Source: Symsagittifera roscoffensis (Eukaryota; Xenacoelomorpha; Acoela; Convolutidae). Taken from it: DNA of 64,000 nucleotides. The translations under genes were made by a program, and so were the position numbers. Below, piece after piece: positions 43,500 to 55,396 of the stretch; the first letter of the stretch is position 1, and every line of letters starts with the position of its first letter. The DNA lies in the NCBI RefSeq assembly GCF_963678635.1, contig NC_087062.1:58854129-58918128 (forward strand), written 5' to 3'. Under the pieces are notes generated by a model, which worked only from the letters and a program-made list of their open reading frames with translations, did no database searches and was not told where the DNA came from.

Positions 43500-44258
43500 A
43501 TTCATGATGTGTTTTTTCTCGAAACTGTATATATATTTTTTTTCGTTCAAAAACTTTATTCTGCCGATATGATTTCGGCCTATTTTTTATCGGCTTAGAG
43601 ACCTAGTTTTGAAACGTTTCAACAGAAACCTATTTTTAATGCTCATCTCTGGATTGCACAAAATGCTAAAATTCCTATAGTGTTATGTTCAAGTTTTTCA
43701 TGCGAACAATTTTTTCCGACTTTTTTTCCTTTTCGGCTTGATAGGTTTCGGCATATATTATATCGGCTTATTGGCCTTATATTGCATCTTTCGACTAGCC
43801 AGAAACTTTTGTGCGTGTGTGTGTCTGTGTTTTGAGGTTGAGGGGGACTTTTTATTAGTCTTAGATTTTTATTTTGAAAAATTTCGGCTTTTTTCCCTTT
43901 TTTTGGGCTTAATAGGTTTCGGCCTATATTATATCGGCTCAGAGGTCTCATAATGTTTCATTTGACAAGCAAATAAAGTTTTTTTGAGGGTGAGGTTGAC
44001 TTATTAACTATTCAGAAGTAGTTTGGAGTCTTGTTGATCTTTTTTCGACTTCTGAAAAGGTTTCTGACGAGGTATTTGAGGCTTTGTTACCGCTTGGTAC
44101 ATTATCTTCAAATGCTTATTACACATTCTATTGTCTTGACATGTTTTTTTTTCAAAACTAGCTTTATTCATTTAATAGATCTAGCTTCGATCTTTTCGAT
44201 TTTTCTTTAAAACTTTTTTGTGTCGCAAGTGGTGCGAAACTCAGCTTCGCCTCTGTGT
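43500..44258 (+). repeat. AT-rich repeat family R4, partial copy with GCGAAGC-type 3' end
   Basis: It contains repeated GTTTCGGCCTATATTATATC-GGCTTAGAG blocks (about 43575, 43740, 43915) also found at 54480-54790 and 60950. It ends TCGCAAGTGGTGCGAAACTC then AGCTTCGCCTCTGTG next to TTA. It is non-coding; openings near 43640-43950 are by-products. Confidence 0.55.
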
Positions 44259-44261
44259 TAA

Positions 44262-44989
44262 AAGAAAGACCCATGTGAACACGCTTGACAGGTATAGAAG
44301 CCGAGAGCACACACTGAGCAACTAGTATAATGTGGAACAAAGAATGATAAAAAATGAAAAGTTTGGACCAGTTTTGGAGAACGAAATATTTCCAAACGGA
44401 AACTGAGCAAAAATCATTTTCCTTGTTATTTTGTTTTTCTGTTAATTTGTGTTGATCAAGTTAATCAGTTGTTTTGTCAGCTTTTTATTCGTAAATACTC
44501 TCACTTCAAGTATTACATACCTTATGATGCTATTTATAGCAAAAACGTTCGTTTTTTAAACTGATGTATCTTGACGTGTACTATCTTAAATTAGTCACTT
44601 TTGTAACAGAATCACTTGGGATCTTAGTTCATAAAATTTTAGTTCTTGTCTCAGGCAAACTTTGTCTGGGTAATGCAAAGAACGACAGGAACAGCAACGG
44701 TCCTGGATTCTAATCTGACCATGGTTTTTTTTCATCTTTAAAAGTTGTCGGCCTATGATTTGCCTTCAAAAAATTGTCGGCTCAGTTGTCACATCTAGGA
44801 AATTTGTTTTTGCTTTAATCTATGCTATTTTTAAATGCGTGTGACACTATCTTGCCATGTTTAAGGCGTTTTTTGGCAACAGTTAAGGGCATAACGTATG
44901 TATGCGTGGTTAAGCTATATCGTATATTGCAATGCGTAAGATTTTTTTCGATTTCCCAGTTTGAATCTAGTGTTTGTTCCACCGAGTTA
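44262..44989. other. Unassigned DNA upstream of the tandem array
   Basis: No gene is supported. A block at 44745-44800 (GTCGGCCTATGATTTG, TTGTCGGCTCAGTTGTCACATC) echoes the downstream part of tRNA-like subtype 3 repeats at 6240, 58140 and 61440. Confidence 0.4.
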
Positions 44990-46360
44990 AAAGTTAGCAA
45001 TGGAAAAATTTGATGCTGTCAGAGTTTCCCTGGGGGTTGCTAGTTTGGTCTCCAAGTAAGAATGCCCAAATCCTTTCAGTGTACGAGATAAGACGATTTT
45101 TGTAATTTTTTCAAGGATTTTCAAAAAACTCAACTTATAAAATAATTTACAAAAATTTGAAATTATCAACCCGGTATTTGGGTGCTGTCAAAATATTCTC
45201 AAGGATTGCGAATCTTGCCTTGAGCTGTGATTGCTCAAATCCTTATAGTTTTCGAGATACGAAGTTTTTTTATGATTTCTTTTTAATTTTTCAGAAAACT
45301 TAGATTTTAAAAAATTCTAAAGATTTGAAAATCTTAATCTTGTAGTTGAGTACTGTGAGGGTACTCTCAGGAGTTTCAAGTTATAAATCTTGCGCCGAAA
45401 TGCAACTGCTCAAATGCTCTCATTTTTTTGTAGATGTCTCATGAAGTTTTTTTAATGATTTTTGAAAAAACTCAGAAATCTTAATTTCAATGTTCTTTTT
45501 CAATTTCAATTCCCAACACACTATTTGGGGCTGTCAGAATACTATCAGGGGTTGCGAGTCTCACTTCCAATTATGACTGTTCAAATCTTTGTTGTTGACG
45601 AGATATGACAAGTTCAATTTTCTTTTCAAATTTTGAAATTCCCAACCCTAGTTGGAAGCTGTCAGAGAACTCTCTTGCAAATCTGGCCTCCAAATATGAC
45701 CACTCAAGTCTTTTTAGTTTTCGAGTTATGATATTTTTATAATTTTTTCAAAAAAGTTTTCAGCAAACTAAAGTTGGTTGTTTTTGAAATTTCAGTTGAA
45801 TTTTGAAGCCCTCTCCCTTGTAATGGACGAGGAGACTGTCAGAATATTTTTAGGTTTGCTGATCTTACCTCCGATTATGACTGCTCAATTTTTTGTATTT
45901 TTTGAGATATGACTTTTTGGCACTTTTTTGCGTATTTTTCGAGATATGACTTTTTAGTACTCGAGGGGTTTGCGAATCTCGCCGCCACATATGACTGTTG
46001 AGGTTGTTATAATTTTCCAGATTTGACGTTTTTATGGTTTTTCAATTTTTTTTCGAAACTAATTAAAAAATTCGAAATTCCTAACCATGTAGTTTTGTAA
46101 TGTGAGAGTAATCTCAGGAGTTGCAAATTTTGCATCCAAATGCGACCGCTCAAGTGCTTATAGTTTCCATGATGTTACGTTTTTTTTGTCATTTCAAAAA
46201 TTTTCAAAAAACTTAGATATAAAAAACTTCACAAAACTTAATTGTTTTTTCAAAATTTGAATTTAAAAACTCATAGAAAAAAATAATCAACATTTGAAAT
46301 AATGAACCCTGTTTTTGAGTAGTGTCAGAGTACACTCAAAGGTGCTAGATCTTTCTTGAA
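44990..46360 (+). repeat. Degenerate tandem array, period about 170-180 bases
   Basis: Seven or eight diverged units. Each has GCTGTCAGAGTACTCTCA-GGGTTGCGAATCTTGCC, an A-TATGACTGCTCAAATC block, TTTTCGAGATATGA and a T/A-rich half ending in AAAATTTGAAATT-CCCAACCC. It is satellite-like in form but too diverged and short to be called a satellite locus. It lies upstream of SGT1. Confidence 0.75.
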
Positions 46361-47351
46361 TATTTGCGGTTCCTTAACGAGTTTTCAAAAATTCGAAGCA
46401 CCAGAGGCACCAGTTTTCGTAAATCTGAAAACGGTAAAATATTCCAATTCAAAGGAATGAATTGATGCGAAAAAGATCACAAGTTGGTAAAACTCAATCT
46501 GAAAAAATAGAAATCAATAAAGTTCATTGAATGATAGAAAAATCGAAAGTAGTGATCTGAGAAAAGATTCAGGAATCATGTTTGCAGAAAATCTCAATTG
46601 GGCGAGGAAGCTTCAAAAAAGGTGGAGAATCTTCATACCTTATCTGAAAAAATTGTTATGAATCAGTTACACTGAATAACACAAAAAAAATTGAAAAGTT
46701 ATCTGCAAAAAATTTCAGGAGTCAAGATTGCAGTAAATATCACTTGAAGTGAGTAGGCTTCAAGATGAGTAGCAGAAGCATTAAAAGTTTTCTCAATTGA
46801 AAAGAACAAAGATGCTTAAAAGAAGTTAAATTTTGTCCATCATTTCGTACGGTTCGAACCTCTGGAAAGCGTCCGAAATTGGTTTTAAGGTAATCGAGCC
46901 TTCAACGCAAAGTCACCTCATGGATGCTGGATACAAGCTTAAATAGGTTAAAAAGAAAGCCATTAGAAATTAGATCTGTCACCACAGACAATGAAAAGAT
47001 TGCAATGTTTTGAAAATTTCTTCTTTTCACAAAGCAATTTCTGTTCAAGCGCGACATATCTGGCAAACTTCCCAGCCATTATTCTGGCGAAGAAAATCGC
47101 TTGATGCAGAATGCAGATTTTTATTATTAAAATTTTCCATGACAACAGATTTCTTTTCGGTGCTACGGGAGTTTACCCAATTAAAGTGTTCGTTTTTTGT
47201 CGCGTGAGTTGCCGCTCGATAATTTTTTTTAAAATGTTTATCAAGCGCCGTTAATTGAATTTATCGTTATGTTTCACGTAACTAGAACATCCTTCCAGGC
47301 AATATTTTGAATTTTTTGGTTCGTCTCCATGTATGTATGTTTCCTTTAATT
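46361..47351. other. Region upstream of SGT1, no gene seen
   Basis: AT-rich with short openings only. If SGT1 had TPR exons they might lie here or further upstream; I found no TPR-like reading on the plus strand. Confidence 0.45.
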
Positions 47352-47353
47352 TA

Positions 47354-48009
47354 CACTAGCGTCAGCTTAGTAAATTATTAAGAACCTTCTTTTTTTCTAA
47401 CTTTAGTCGCAAATATTGGTGCCACTTTTGGTGGACCTTTGCAGCTTTTTGATAGCATAAGCTGTGGCATTCGAATAGTAATAAATTAATTAAAACAGTT
47501 GATGCATTCCTAACTCATCAAATGAATCGAAAAAAGTTATTTGTTTCAAGTAACAACAATAATGAAAACTCGATTTCAGAAATTTTCTAACTCAATATAT
47601 CTAGCAGTTTTCTTGAAATGCATAATTTATACATAATGTGGCTTTATGCTTTCCGATTTGTTACATGCAAAGTTAAGGCGGATGCCTTCAGTTTGTTATA
47701 TTCCAAATTAATACAAAATTGTGTCTATTTGTATTTGGTGCCATTTTTGCTGAAATGCATTGGCAATTTTTAGCATAGCTGCTTTATTCGTGACAAGTGT
47801 TTGTCGGTGGTTAAGCGTGCTTGGCTGAATGGTTAGATCGTGAGTTTCAAAATCTCTTGATTGCAGTAGGTCGCACGTCGAGTCCTAGATCTAGCCGAAT
47901 TTTCGCTAATTTGAGGCTTGTTTCTGTTTTTATTGTTATCGTACTTTTTAGAGCTGCTTTTTGTCGTGTTCTCGCTAGTGTTTGCGAAGCAAAGCTTCGC
48001 CTCAGTGTG
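47354..48009 (+). mobile_element. TA-flanked MITE carrying a tRNA-Leu-like core (copy 3)
   Basis: 656 bases, the same length as copy 1, with TA on both sides (47352-47353, 48010-48011). It starts CACTAGCGTCAGCTTAG and ends GCAAAGCTTCGCCTCAGTG. The tRNA-like core is at 47816-47895. It ends only 80 bases before the proposed SGT1 start codon. Confidence 0.7.
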
Positions 48010-48088
48010 TATTTTGCTCTTGCATTCTTATTGCGTAAATCTAGGAAATTTTGATTGTTTTTCAGAAAATTTAGAAACAAAAACTGGG

Positions 48089-48102
48089 ATGCCAGAAATT
48101 CG
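48089..48102 (+). CDS. SUGT1: SGT1 first coding exon (proposed start)
   Basis: SGT1 is the HSP90/HSC70 co-chaperone that works with SKP1 in SCF ubiquitin ligases, kinetochore assembly and, in plants and animals, NLR stability. The proposed start reads MPEIR, with the last codon split (CG|G) at a strong GTGAGC donor (48103). The next exon completes it as KDFYQKDNLV, the position where SGT1 CS domains begin. The reading is open upstream to a possible acceptor at 48061-48065 (TTCAG), so this could instead be an internal exon starting at 48066. The ATG is chosen because no TPR exon was found and because some animals (Drosophila) have TPR-less SGT1. Confidence 0.55.
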
Positions 48103-48179
48103 GTGAGCTGCTTGTTGTTGGCTTCAATATTTAGCCGAAAATATATAAACTGAGTTTCTCTTTATAATGCTTGATTTAG

Positions 48180-48301
48180 GAAGGATTTCTACCAGAAGGA
48201 CAACCTCGTGTGTGTGTCTTTTTACGTGAAAAATATAAACGAGGATCAGTCAACAATTGATATTCAGGATAGAAGTCTTGCTGTGAAACTCAGTAATCCA
48301 G
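48180..48301 (+). CDS. SUGT1: SGT1 exon, CS domain part 1
   Basis: It reads KDFYQKDNLVCVSFYVKNIN and then a short acidic loop to DRSLAVKLSNP. Compare human SUGT1 ..YDWYQTESQVVITLMIKNV.., same register. The CS domain is a p23-like beta-sandwich that binds the HSP90 N-terminal domain. The acceptor is TTTAG (48175-48179), the donor GT at 48302; phases fit both neighbours. Confidence 0.9.
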
Positions 48302-48553
48302 GTATAAATTTTCAATTTTTATGTTAGTTATGCTAGTTTTTTTACATAAAAATTTTAATTTTTGATGATAGTCTTTATGTAATTTTTATGTTAACTAACA
48401 TGAAAAACTTCAATTTTTTAATGTTTTTATTAACATACTAACAAAAAAAAAGTTAGCATACTAACATTTTTCATGTTGGTATATTATTGTTCACGTTAGT
48501 TGCAATTTTTTTTGCTAGCTTTTTTCAGCCCCGTAATTTTTGTTGTTGTTTAG

Positions 48554-48730
48554 ATGGCCTTCACGAAGAATCTTTCGAATTATTCACTGAAATTGAAGCG
48601 GCTAGATCATCATACAAAATCCTGTCTTCAAAGCTAGAGTTGAAGCTCTATGCCAAGAGTTATTTAAAATGGACCACAGTTCAGAAATCAAAAGATGGAA
48701 CGACCCCGACACCTGCTGGAGCTGTAATCG
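48554..48730 (+). CDS. SUGT1: SGT1 exon, CS domain part 2
   Basis: It completes G|AT to give DGLHEESFELFTEIEAARSS then YKILSSKLELKLYAKSYLKW. The KxxSxKxEIxLxK....W pattern is the end of SGT1 CS domains (human [22 protein letters not shown]). It ends TPAGAVI with one base left over. Confidence 0.93.
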
Positions 48731-49035
48731 GTAATACAATATTTTTTCAACCCTGCAGTAATTGAGGTTTTCAGTTTTGTCGTATTAGTCTTTGCTGGCC
48801 TCATCTCGTGGAGTCTGGCTTTTTCCTCAAACAAAGAATTTTTCCAAAAACAGAAAAGTGATGTATTAGCTCAAAATAATTATTCAGTTGAAATGTTGTT
48901 GAAAATAAACCATGAAATGACTTTGCTTAGAATTTACCGAGTTGCATCATAAGCCAATTCAATGATAAGCTCAATTTGCTGAAATGATTGAACCTATGGA
49001 GTTCTGTTTGTACTCTAGTATGTGTTAATTTGCAG

Positions 49036-49189
49036 TTCCGACAAATAACGGTGATGTTTCTGCACAACACGCTCAATTAAGCTACCCAACGTCCTCCAAA
49101 AAGAAATCAGCCGATTGGAATAAACTTGAACAAGATGTAATAAAAGAAGAAAAAGAAGAGAAAAAGGAGGGCGACGAAGGACTGAACAG
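49036..49189 (+). CDS. SUGT1: SGT1 exon, linker and start of SGS domain
   Basis: It reads PTNNGDVSAQHAQLSYPTSS, then KKKSADWNKLEQDVIKEEKE and EKKEGDEGLNS once joined to the next exon. Human SUGT1 has [37 protein letters not shown], so the SGS domain start is clear. The acceptor is TTTGCAG (49029-49035), the donor at 49190. Confidence 0.95.
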
Positions 49190-49370
49190 GTAATAAGAAT
49201 TTACTTGCGAAGTTTTAGCTTTGACTGGAACAAAAAATTTCACGTGCTTTTTTGGAACCGATTAAAAAATTGAGCGTTAAAAAATTGACTAAATAAACAA
49301 AAAAAAGGTTTCTTGTATTTAAATTGAAAGGTCATTTCCGTTCAAACGTAATCATTGGCTTTTGTTTCAG

Positions 49371-49434
49371 TTTGTTTCAAAACATCTTCAAGGACGGGAC
49401 TCCGGAACAGCAAAGGGCCATGATGAAGTCTTTT
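49371..49434 (+). CDS. SUGT1: SGT1 exon, SGS domain core
   Basis: 64 bases reading LFQNIFKDGTPEQQRAMMKS F, matching human [21 protein letters not shown]. The SGS domain binds HSC70 and LRR proteins and is needed for SGT1 function. The donor GTGAGT at 49435 opens a 9.4 kb intron. Confidence 0.95.
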
Positions 49435-49519
49435 GTGAGTAATCTTGATGCAATCAACATTCATTTTTCTATGGCTGCGTAGAACAGAATTTTTTTCTTG
49501 CAAACAACTTGTCTAACAG

Positions 49520-52500
49520 AAAGCTTTGATGGCTGGGATTGTAATCAATTCAATATCAACGAGGAAAGTCGGTAGTTTTGCAAGTATCAGAGACTGTTTC
49601 GAAATGTTGTTGAAAACTGAAATTTTCAACAACGGCTTCGCTTCAATGCTTGGTTCGCGATCTATGCAATGTTATCAGACATCAAGGAACACGCCTTGAC
49701 CGATTTGAGCGATCTTTGCCAAACATAAACGAATAGCTAACTGATATTCAATCGACATCAGAGAAAGCGGTATCGGCAAACAGTGATGCTTTGCTTGATT
49801 TGGTGGATACAAAAGTTGCGTCAGTTTTTGAGGACGTGAAGAACATTCGGCAATGGTTGGTGAATCATAGGTGGGCGACACGGTCCCTACGAGCCTACCA
49901 CGAGAGATCAGCCCCCTCTGGCTTCTGGATTCCCGTTCCAGAATTCCTTAAGGATCAGAGGAATCTCAGAAGCTGGTGGAAATGACAGAAGACTAAGAGA
50001 TGAGCATGACCGAGATGAAATGATAAAGATCTTCAAACACCTGAATATTCTCCACTATCATTTCAAAGCATGAGCAGACTTGGCACATATTCTGCAGAAC
50101 GAGCAATTACACGCACTATATTGCCGACTCTGAATTCAGAGTGAGATAGAAGACAAGCACTGAACTCTGCAAGCCGCTTAAAAACTTACGCTTCGCCGGT
50201 TTTTCTTGCCCGTGCTGTCAACAGAAGATTCCGAAATAGAAAACAAAGCCTTGAAAGGAAGAACACGACCGATTGATGAAGAGAACTACAATCCTTAGTC
50301 GCTACGAATGCGAGGGCACCATTTGCAGCAGAAATTAAAGGACAAATGGATAAACGTCAGTTGCTGATTAGAGTTAAAGAAAACCGATATCTTTTCTGTG
50401 TTGAAATGCGCAACTGAATTGAAAATAACAATTATAAATAATAGAAGCTTGATAAACCTAGAGCGAAGAAATGCTTTTTGCAATGCTGTAAACAAATGTG
50501 GTGCAAACTTGTACGCTATCACAGAGACATGGCGGAATGAAGAGTTTCCGGACAGCGAACTGGGCATTTCCAATTTGTGTCTGTATCGCAAAGAAAGGTC
50601 TAACCAGAGTAGTAAACATTGGGGTGTCATGTTGGCAGTTCGGAGCGACTTGAAGCATTCCCCTATCTTCCTGTCTATGCATCTCGAGGATGTCATCGCG
50701 TGTCGTGTTGAAGCTGTTGAAAGCTATAGCATCTTATGCGCTTTCAACGCTTCCGAAGAAAGTATATATAGATGGTCATTCATTCATTCATTCATTCATT
50801 CATTCATTCATGGGTTTATTTTGACACCCTTTCTAGACTCAAAGGTGTTCTGTTCTTAGTAGAAATATTGTCGAAACAGGTGGGTTTTCAACTGTTTCCT
50901 GAATAGCAATTCATCCGATTCTGATTTAAGCTCGTGCGTCAGACTGTTCCATAACTTCGGTCCTGCAAACGTGAAACATCTCTTTCCATATTTTGAACGC
51001 GCCATGGATAAACGTATGGTGGCATTCCTTCTGTTGATCGAAAATCGTTGCCTTATCGATATTGCTATGTCATCAAAATATTGGGCCATTCTGTCATCAT
51101 GAAGTACTTTGTGGAGAAGAACTAGAGTCTTAAACTTAATACGCTGACAAACCGGCAGCCAATGCAGTTCATGTAGAAGGATCGTTGCCGACGTCTGCCG
51201 ATGTGCCTGAAACACAAATCTGGCAGCGGCATCTTGTATTCGTTGTAATTTTTTAATCAATTTGTCCGGTAAACCCAAAAACAGCGAATTACAGTAATCC
51301 AGTCGCGATAAAATAAGATTTTTCACAAGAATAACACGGTTATTAAAATCCAAGTAGTAGCCAACGCTGTATAATTTCCGCAGGACGAAGTAATATGTCT
51401 GCGTTACTTTGTTTATATGGGGAACCGCATTCCAGTTTTTATCAATAAGTACACCTAATGATTTCAATTCATTCAACACCCTAACTTCATATGAGCCAAC
51501 AAAAAACGATTTGAGGTCCAGTTTATGGTTTGGTTTTGCGAGTGAAATAATTTCAGTTTTGTCGGGGTTTACCACTAAACCAAGTTTTTTGTAACAATCA
51601 AGCACGTTAATTATAATAGAGTTAACTTTCTCCTTGACACTGATAAAATCGTTTTCTTTGAAGTTTGCAGCAACATAGAATAAGGTATCATCTGCATAAG
51701 ATTGATAAGATACGTTAAGTTTAAGAAACACATCACGAAGTGGTAAAACATAGATGCAAAATAAAAGGGGTCTCAAGATCGACCCTTGGGGAACACCGTG
51801 TTCAATATTAACTTCGTCAGAGTAATGTGAATCAATGAAAACTTTTTGGCGACGGTTACTGAGATACGATCTAAACCATTTCAATATGTTATCAGAAAGA
51901 CCAATATAATTTTTCAGGATTCCAATCAAATAATCATGTCTAAGGGTATCAAACGCACTAGATAAGTCAAGGCCAATCAATATCAGGTAATTATTCATAT
52001 CCAAAAATTTACATATATCATTAGATGTGGTCAATAGACATGGAAGATTCATACTGTGCCTCTCTTCTTCAGATGTTTGACGACTGCAACTTAGTTCAAA
52101 TGATTGACTTTCTGGCGACAAATTGAATTACTTTCGATTTATTCGCTAACCGAGACTTCGTCAATGAAGTGTATCATGATGTTGATTTCGACACAGCGAC
52201 AGAAATGCTTCAACATTTTCCGACCATCGTATAATTACTGCAAAACTACCCAGGTTTTTGCGCAAGTGTTCAAATCGAGACAAAGTCCATAGATATTGCA
52301 AAGCAGATTTCATTGGTATTAGCCAAAATTTTTTGGATGATTCGTTCAAAGGGGTTTGCAGGACAAATCCAAGTGCGCTTGTGGATCAGTGGTACGAATG
52401 GATCAGAGATCTCATCAACAAGTACGTTCCTACTAGAATACGTCATAGAACAAGCCTTCAGCCATGGGTCACACAAGATTCTTCGACTTCTATAAAGCTA

Positions 52501-53685
52501 CTAAAGACTCTCGAAATGAAACTAGTCGGTAGCGCTTGAGGAGAAAATTTCAAACTAAAGACTTGATGTCCTAAACATGTTGGAATCGGACCGAGCAAAT
52601 TACGAACACAGTCTTGCAAGTACGCGTAACTCCAGCAGACTTTTTAAACACTCCGAAGTATATGAAAATCGAAAGGCATTCCTACTTGCATATACTTTGA
52701 GAACTTTTATGCAGTCATTTCTCAGCAGCAGTCATTGTTCAATGACTATTTCCAGTCTGTTTTCTTTGCCAGGATCCAAAGAATCCGACAGTATCCCACC
52801 TGTGTTTTTTTAAAATGTGCCAGCGCTAGACAAATCATGAGAAATTTATTCCTCGGTTCATGAAGTATAAGGAAGCTGATATTAAATTTACAGACCGATC
52901 ACAATTCTCAATTTTGTTCGAAAATACTTTCAAAAGGATTGTGTATCTTTTTGTGCAGAAACACTTTCATGACTCTCAGCATGGGTTCCGACCAGAAAAG
53001 TCAACGGTTACTCAGCTTTTTATGTTCTTGGACGTCAAAAAACTAAAGCAGCTCGTTTGGACACTTACAACACACTAGTTTTGCCAGTGCCGCTTGATAC
53101 CCTTCAAAGTCAGACATCGGTATTCTCGAAAATTTTCAACACCGTTTCACGAAATTGATTTTGGTTATGTCGACTTCAGTTATCCACAACGACTGCGAAA
53201 ATTGAACATTCTTTCTTTTCCCATGTATCATGATTGACTGGATATTTTGTATCTATCAAAAATAATAGCAGGTAGCACCGACAGAGTTGCGAAAGCATCT
53301 CTCTCTTTCTTTGAGCCCATGTGCACTGCGTACTGGAATTCTTTATAGTACCTAGGATACAGGTCGATTTATATCCCTCAATTTTTTTGGCACAGAACTG
53401 CAAAGTGTATCACTAAACTACTTTTCATCAGCCGATGGGACTCAAAAGGAAGAGTATTGTCACTAGGGACGCATTTGGAAGATTTTACCCCGAAGAATCT
53501 ATTCGTTCATGGAGGTACAAGTGTCTATGCGACATTTGTATTTTCAGATACTAAAACTCGGTTTCCTCTTATAAACTCAGTGGATCGTCTTTCCCCTTCA
53601 GCTTTTAGCTGTAAATTTACAGTAATAGTAATCATAATGTTAATAATCATAGTAATAGTAATCATAATAATAATTATGTTATAAG
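49520..53685 (+). mobile_element. LINE E: decayed non-LTR retrotransposon, split by LINE D
   Basis: Plus-strand pieces: an ORF1-like region (49650-50330) ending with SASRLKTYASPVFLARAVN-type sequence; an APE endonuclease N-terminus (50398-50770, ITIINNRSLINLERRNAFCN, GANLYAITETWRNEEFP, WGVMLAVRSDLKHSP); the endonuclease C-terminal and RT N-terminal parts after LINE D (52078-53080, DDCNLVQMIDFLATN and FHDSQHGFRPEKSTVTQLFM). The RT palm is missing, and a C-terminal remnant runs to about 53450. A TAA/TAG-rich microsatellite (53622-53680) marks the 3' tail. Many stops and frameshifts; an old copy in the SGT1 last intron. Confidence 0.75.
50777..52075 (-). mobile_element. LINE D: 5'-truncated L2/CR1-type LINE
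   Basis: A single opening of about 400 codons on the minus strand (to 50856) holds the RT and C-terminal part: motif A LIGLDLSSAFDTLRHDYL, motif B IEHGVPQGSILRPLLF, motif C SYADDTLFY, then NPDKTEIISL and LGVLIDKNW. A C-terminal domain has LHELHWLPVCQRIKFKTLVL and AGPKLWNSL, typical of L2/CR1-like LINEs. The 3' end (left) is a CATT microsatellite at 50777-50811, i.e. an AATG tail on the element strand. The reading is unbroken, so insertion is recent, and it lies inside LINE E. It is 5'-truncated, so not active. Confidence 0.88.
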
Positions 53686-53964
53686 AATCGACTCGTTCCG
53701 CTGATATTCGGGGTTTTTGATTTTGCTTTGAAACTAAAAAACAAGAAGGATAGCCGGTTGCTGTGCAAGTAGCACAGAATGTTCCGACAACATACATAAA
53801 AAAGTACAAAAACAACCTTCTTGCAAGTTAGTATTGTTTTTTTTTTGCGCGGTGTGATGATACAATTATACAAAAGTTTCGATTATTAGCGAGATAGACA
53901 TAATCGACAACGCTTCTAAAATTCTTCTGTAAGTGAATAACAAGCCAAAAAACACACTTTTTTG

Positions 53965-55112
53965 CACATATTTACCCTTGCGATAAGCAAGGGTATTGCA
54001 ATCGGGTACTTGAGTTTTTTCCCGCAAATAAATTTTCACAGAATGGTCAAAATTGGAAACGGTAAATTTAGGTTGTTCCTAACAAATTTAATTTTTTTTG
54101 CATCTTTGGCACACTTGGTCTGGAGTTCACGAATATTCCAGGGACGGCAAAGGTTTGTTCGAATCTGACAGCATCCTTTGTTTTTTTTTTTCAAAAAGAA
54201 ATATTCGGTTTCAAAACGAATTGTCGATTTATTATTTGTCTGCTTATGTTTTGGTGGCTTAGTTTCCACATCTTCTAATTGTTTTTTTTTGCTGTACGCA
54301 AGTTATATTGTAGTTTTTTGTAGTGTTTTAATTTACTTCTGCTGTTTGTAATTTTATACTAACTTGTTTACTAACTTTGACTTTTGTTTTTATGTTAACG
54401 TTTATTTTTTTCTTGTTTTTTGCTGAAAATTTTTGTTTGCCCAAAAATTTTCAGGAAAAAGCAAGAAAATTTACTTGGACATATTTTTATCGGCTTAGTA
54501 ACCTAATTTTTATTCATTTCATTAGCCCATTTGGATCGAACAACCTAAACATCTTGATTTAGATCATCCTTTTTTTTGCATGGCAAATTTTTTTTGGTGA
54601 CTTTTTTCTTTTGTTTCTGCGTGATAGGGTTTGGCCTATTTAAATCAGCTAAAAAAATTTTTGTTTTGTTAAATTTACGAGGGCGAGGGGGACGTGTATT
54701 TTTTTTATTAGTCTCAAGTTTTTTTTGAATTTTTTTGACTTTTTCATTATTTTTTTCTGCTTAGTAGGTTTTGTGCTATATTATGTTGGCTTAGTGTTCT
54801 CATAGTGTTTCTTATTGCGAGCATTAAAGTTTTTTGTTTTGAAGGTGAAGTGGATTTTTTATTTTTTATATATCTTAAGATTTTTTTCGGCTTAAAGGGT
54901 TTATTTGATGTGTTTCGGCTTTGTTACCGCTTGGTAAGTTTCGGGTATGTTACCACTTGCTAATTGAACATTCTGTTTTTGGCATGTTCTTGTTTCAAAG
55001 CTAGTCTTATCCATTTTGATACTTCTATTTTTTCGACATTTTTGATTTTTTTTCGACTTACAGGCTTTCTTGCTTTGTATCGCAACAGGTGCGAAGCTCA
55101 GCTTCAACCCTG
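53965..55112 (+). repeat. AT-rich repeat family R4, long copy
   Basis: It begins at TA then CCCTTGCGATAAGCAAGGG (a small palindrome) followed by TATTGCAATCGGGTACT, also found at 60690-60725. It contains TTTATCGGCTTAGTAACCTA and TAGGTTTTGTGCTATATTAT blocks and ends GGTGCGAAGCTCAGCTTCAA-CCCTGTC before TA. The ends look like diverged forms of the MITE ends. Non-coding. Confidence 0.6.
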
Positions 55113-55396
55113 TCTAAATAATTCAGTACTTAAATCAAAGCTTTAAATGTTTTTCTGATCAAATAAAGGGTGCATTTACAAAACAGTCCCATACAAAACA
55201 GTCCCATACAAAAGAGTCCGAAACATCAAAAAATGGTTCTAAAAAACAGTCCCATACAAAACAGTCCAAAACCAGTTGAATTTCTTGACCTTGATCTTTT
55301 CGCGCCGACAGAATTGATCTACGCTTTGAAAACTCAAACAGGGGCAATTTAAGATCAAAGAGCCAAAGTTGGAACAATAATTTGGATGAAAATCAA

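Noticed and set aside
43643-43951. 102-codon minus-strand gene
   Set aside because: It contains internal repeats (IRPISRYNI-type) that come from the R4 repeat blocks.
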